A DNA stretch of 13,278 bases, taken from the NCBI GenBank assembly GCA_030606635.1, contig JAUWGA010000028.1, forward strand, positions 1 through 13,278. Direction: 5' to 3'. The DNA is from Methanosarcinales archaeon (GTDB lineage: Archaea; Halobacteriota; Methanosarcinia; Methanosarcinales; Methanogasteraceae). This document shows, one piece after another, positions 13,226 through 13,278 of this stretch. A model generated the notes under the pieces. It made no database searches and was not told where the DNA came from. It saw only the letters and a program-made list of their open reading frames with translations. Made by a program: the position numbers and the translations under genes. The first letter of the stretch is position 1. Each line of letters opens with the position of its first letter.

Positions 13226-13278
13226 CTGCCCCAACCTACCGGTCAGAGCGGACCAGCGAGCAAGAACTTCGCGTGACC

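Overview
The window reads as chromosomal DNA of a euryarchaeon of the Methanosarcinia/Methanomicrobia type, either a methanogen or a methane- or alkane-oxidising relative. The evidence is a full-length cysteate synthase (coenzyme M biosynthesis), an archaeal tRNA N2,N2-dimethylguanosine methyltransferase with its zinc ribbon, the archaeal UPF0212 family, an archaeal TctA-type permease, and archaeal TATA boxes placed about 25 nt upstream of start codons as in leaderless transcripts. I cannot assign a genus. Most of the window has balanced base composition. One stretch (about 5095-6066) is strikingly AT-rich and looks recently acquired.

Layout. 1-2701 (+): the tail of a probable DUF357 protein, UPF0212 and a polytopic membrane protein overlap tightly, followed by a TctA-like permease. 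2780-4384 (-): pyrG (CTP synthase). 4431-6476 is accessory DNA between pyrG and purB. It holds a solitary antitoxin with the amputated C-terminal tail of its RelE-type toxin, a complete Panacea (DUF4065) antitoxin plus RelE-like toxin pair, and a frameshifted fragment resembling the C-terminus of a restriction-type DNA methyltransferase. 6477-7841 (-): purB (adenylosuccinate lyase). 7949-8710 (+): SprT-like zinc metallopeptidase. 8835-10879 (+): cysteate synthase, translationally coupled (ATGA overlap) to a stand-alone ABC ATPase. 10938-11264 (-): small winged-helix regulator. 11265-11696: regulatory or repetitive intergenic DNA with an 8-bp tandem repeat, a perfect 16-bp palindrome and a leader hairpin. 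11697-11977 (+): small archaeal gene broken by a frameshift in a T run. 12100-13191 (-): trm1.

How it fits together. The core genes (pyrG, purB, trm1, cysteate synthase) are housekeeping genes for pyrimidine, purine, tRNA and cofactor metabolism and do not form one pathway operon. The interval between pyrG and purB appears to be an integration/turnover site for toxin-antitoxin and restriction-modification material: one intact system and at least two relics lie within 2 kb. The best candidates for unusual biology are the Panacea/RelE-like pair, the cysteate synthase-ABC ATPase coupling, and the palindrome/tandem-repeat region between the regulator and the broken small gene. I saw no rRNA, tRNA, CRISPR array, insertion sequence or replication origin.
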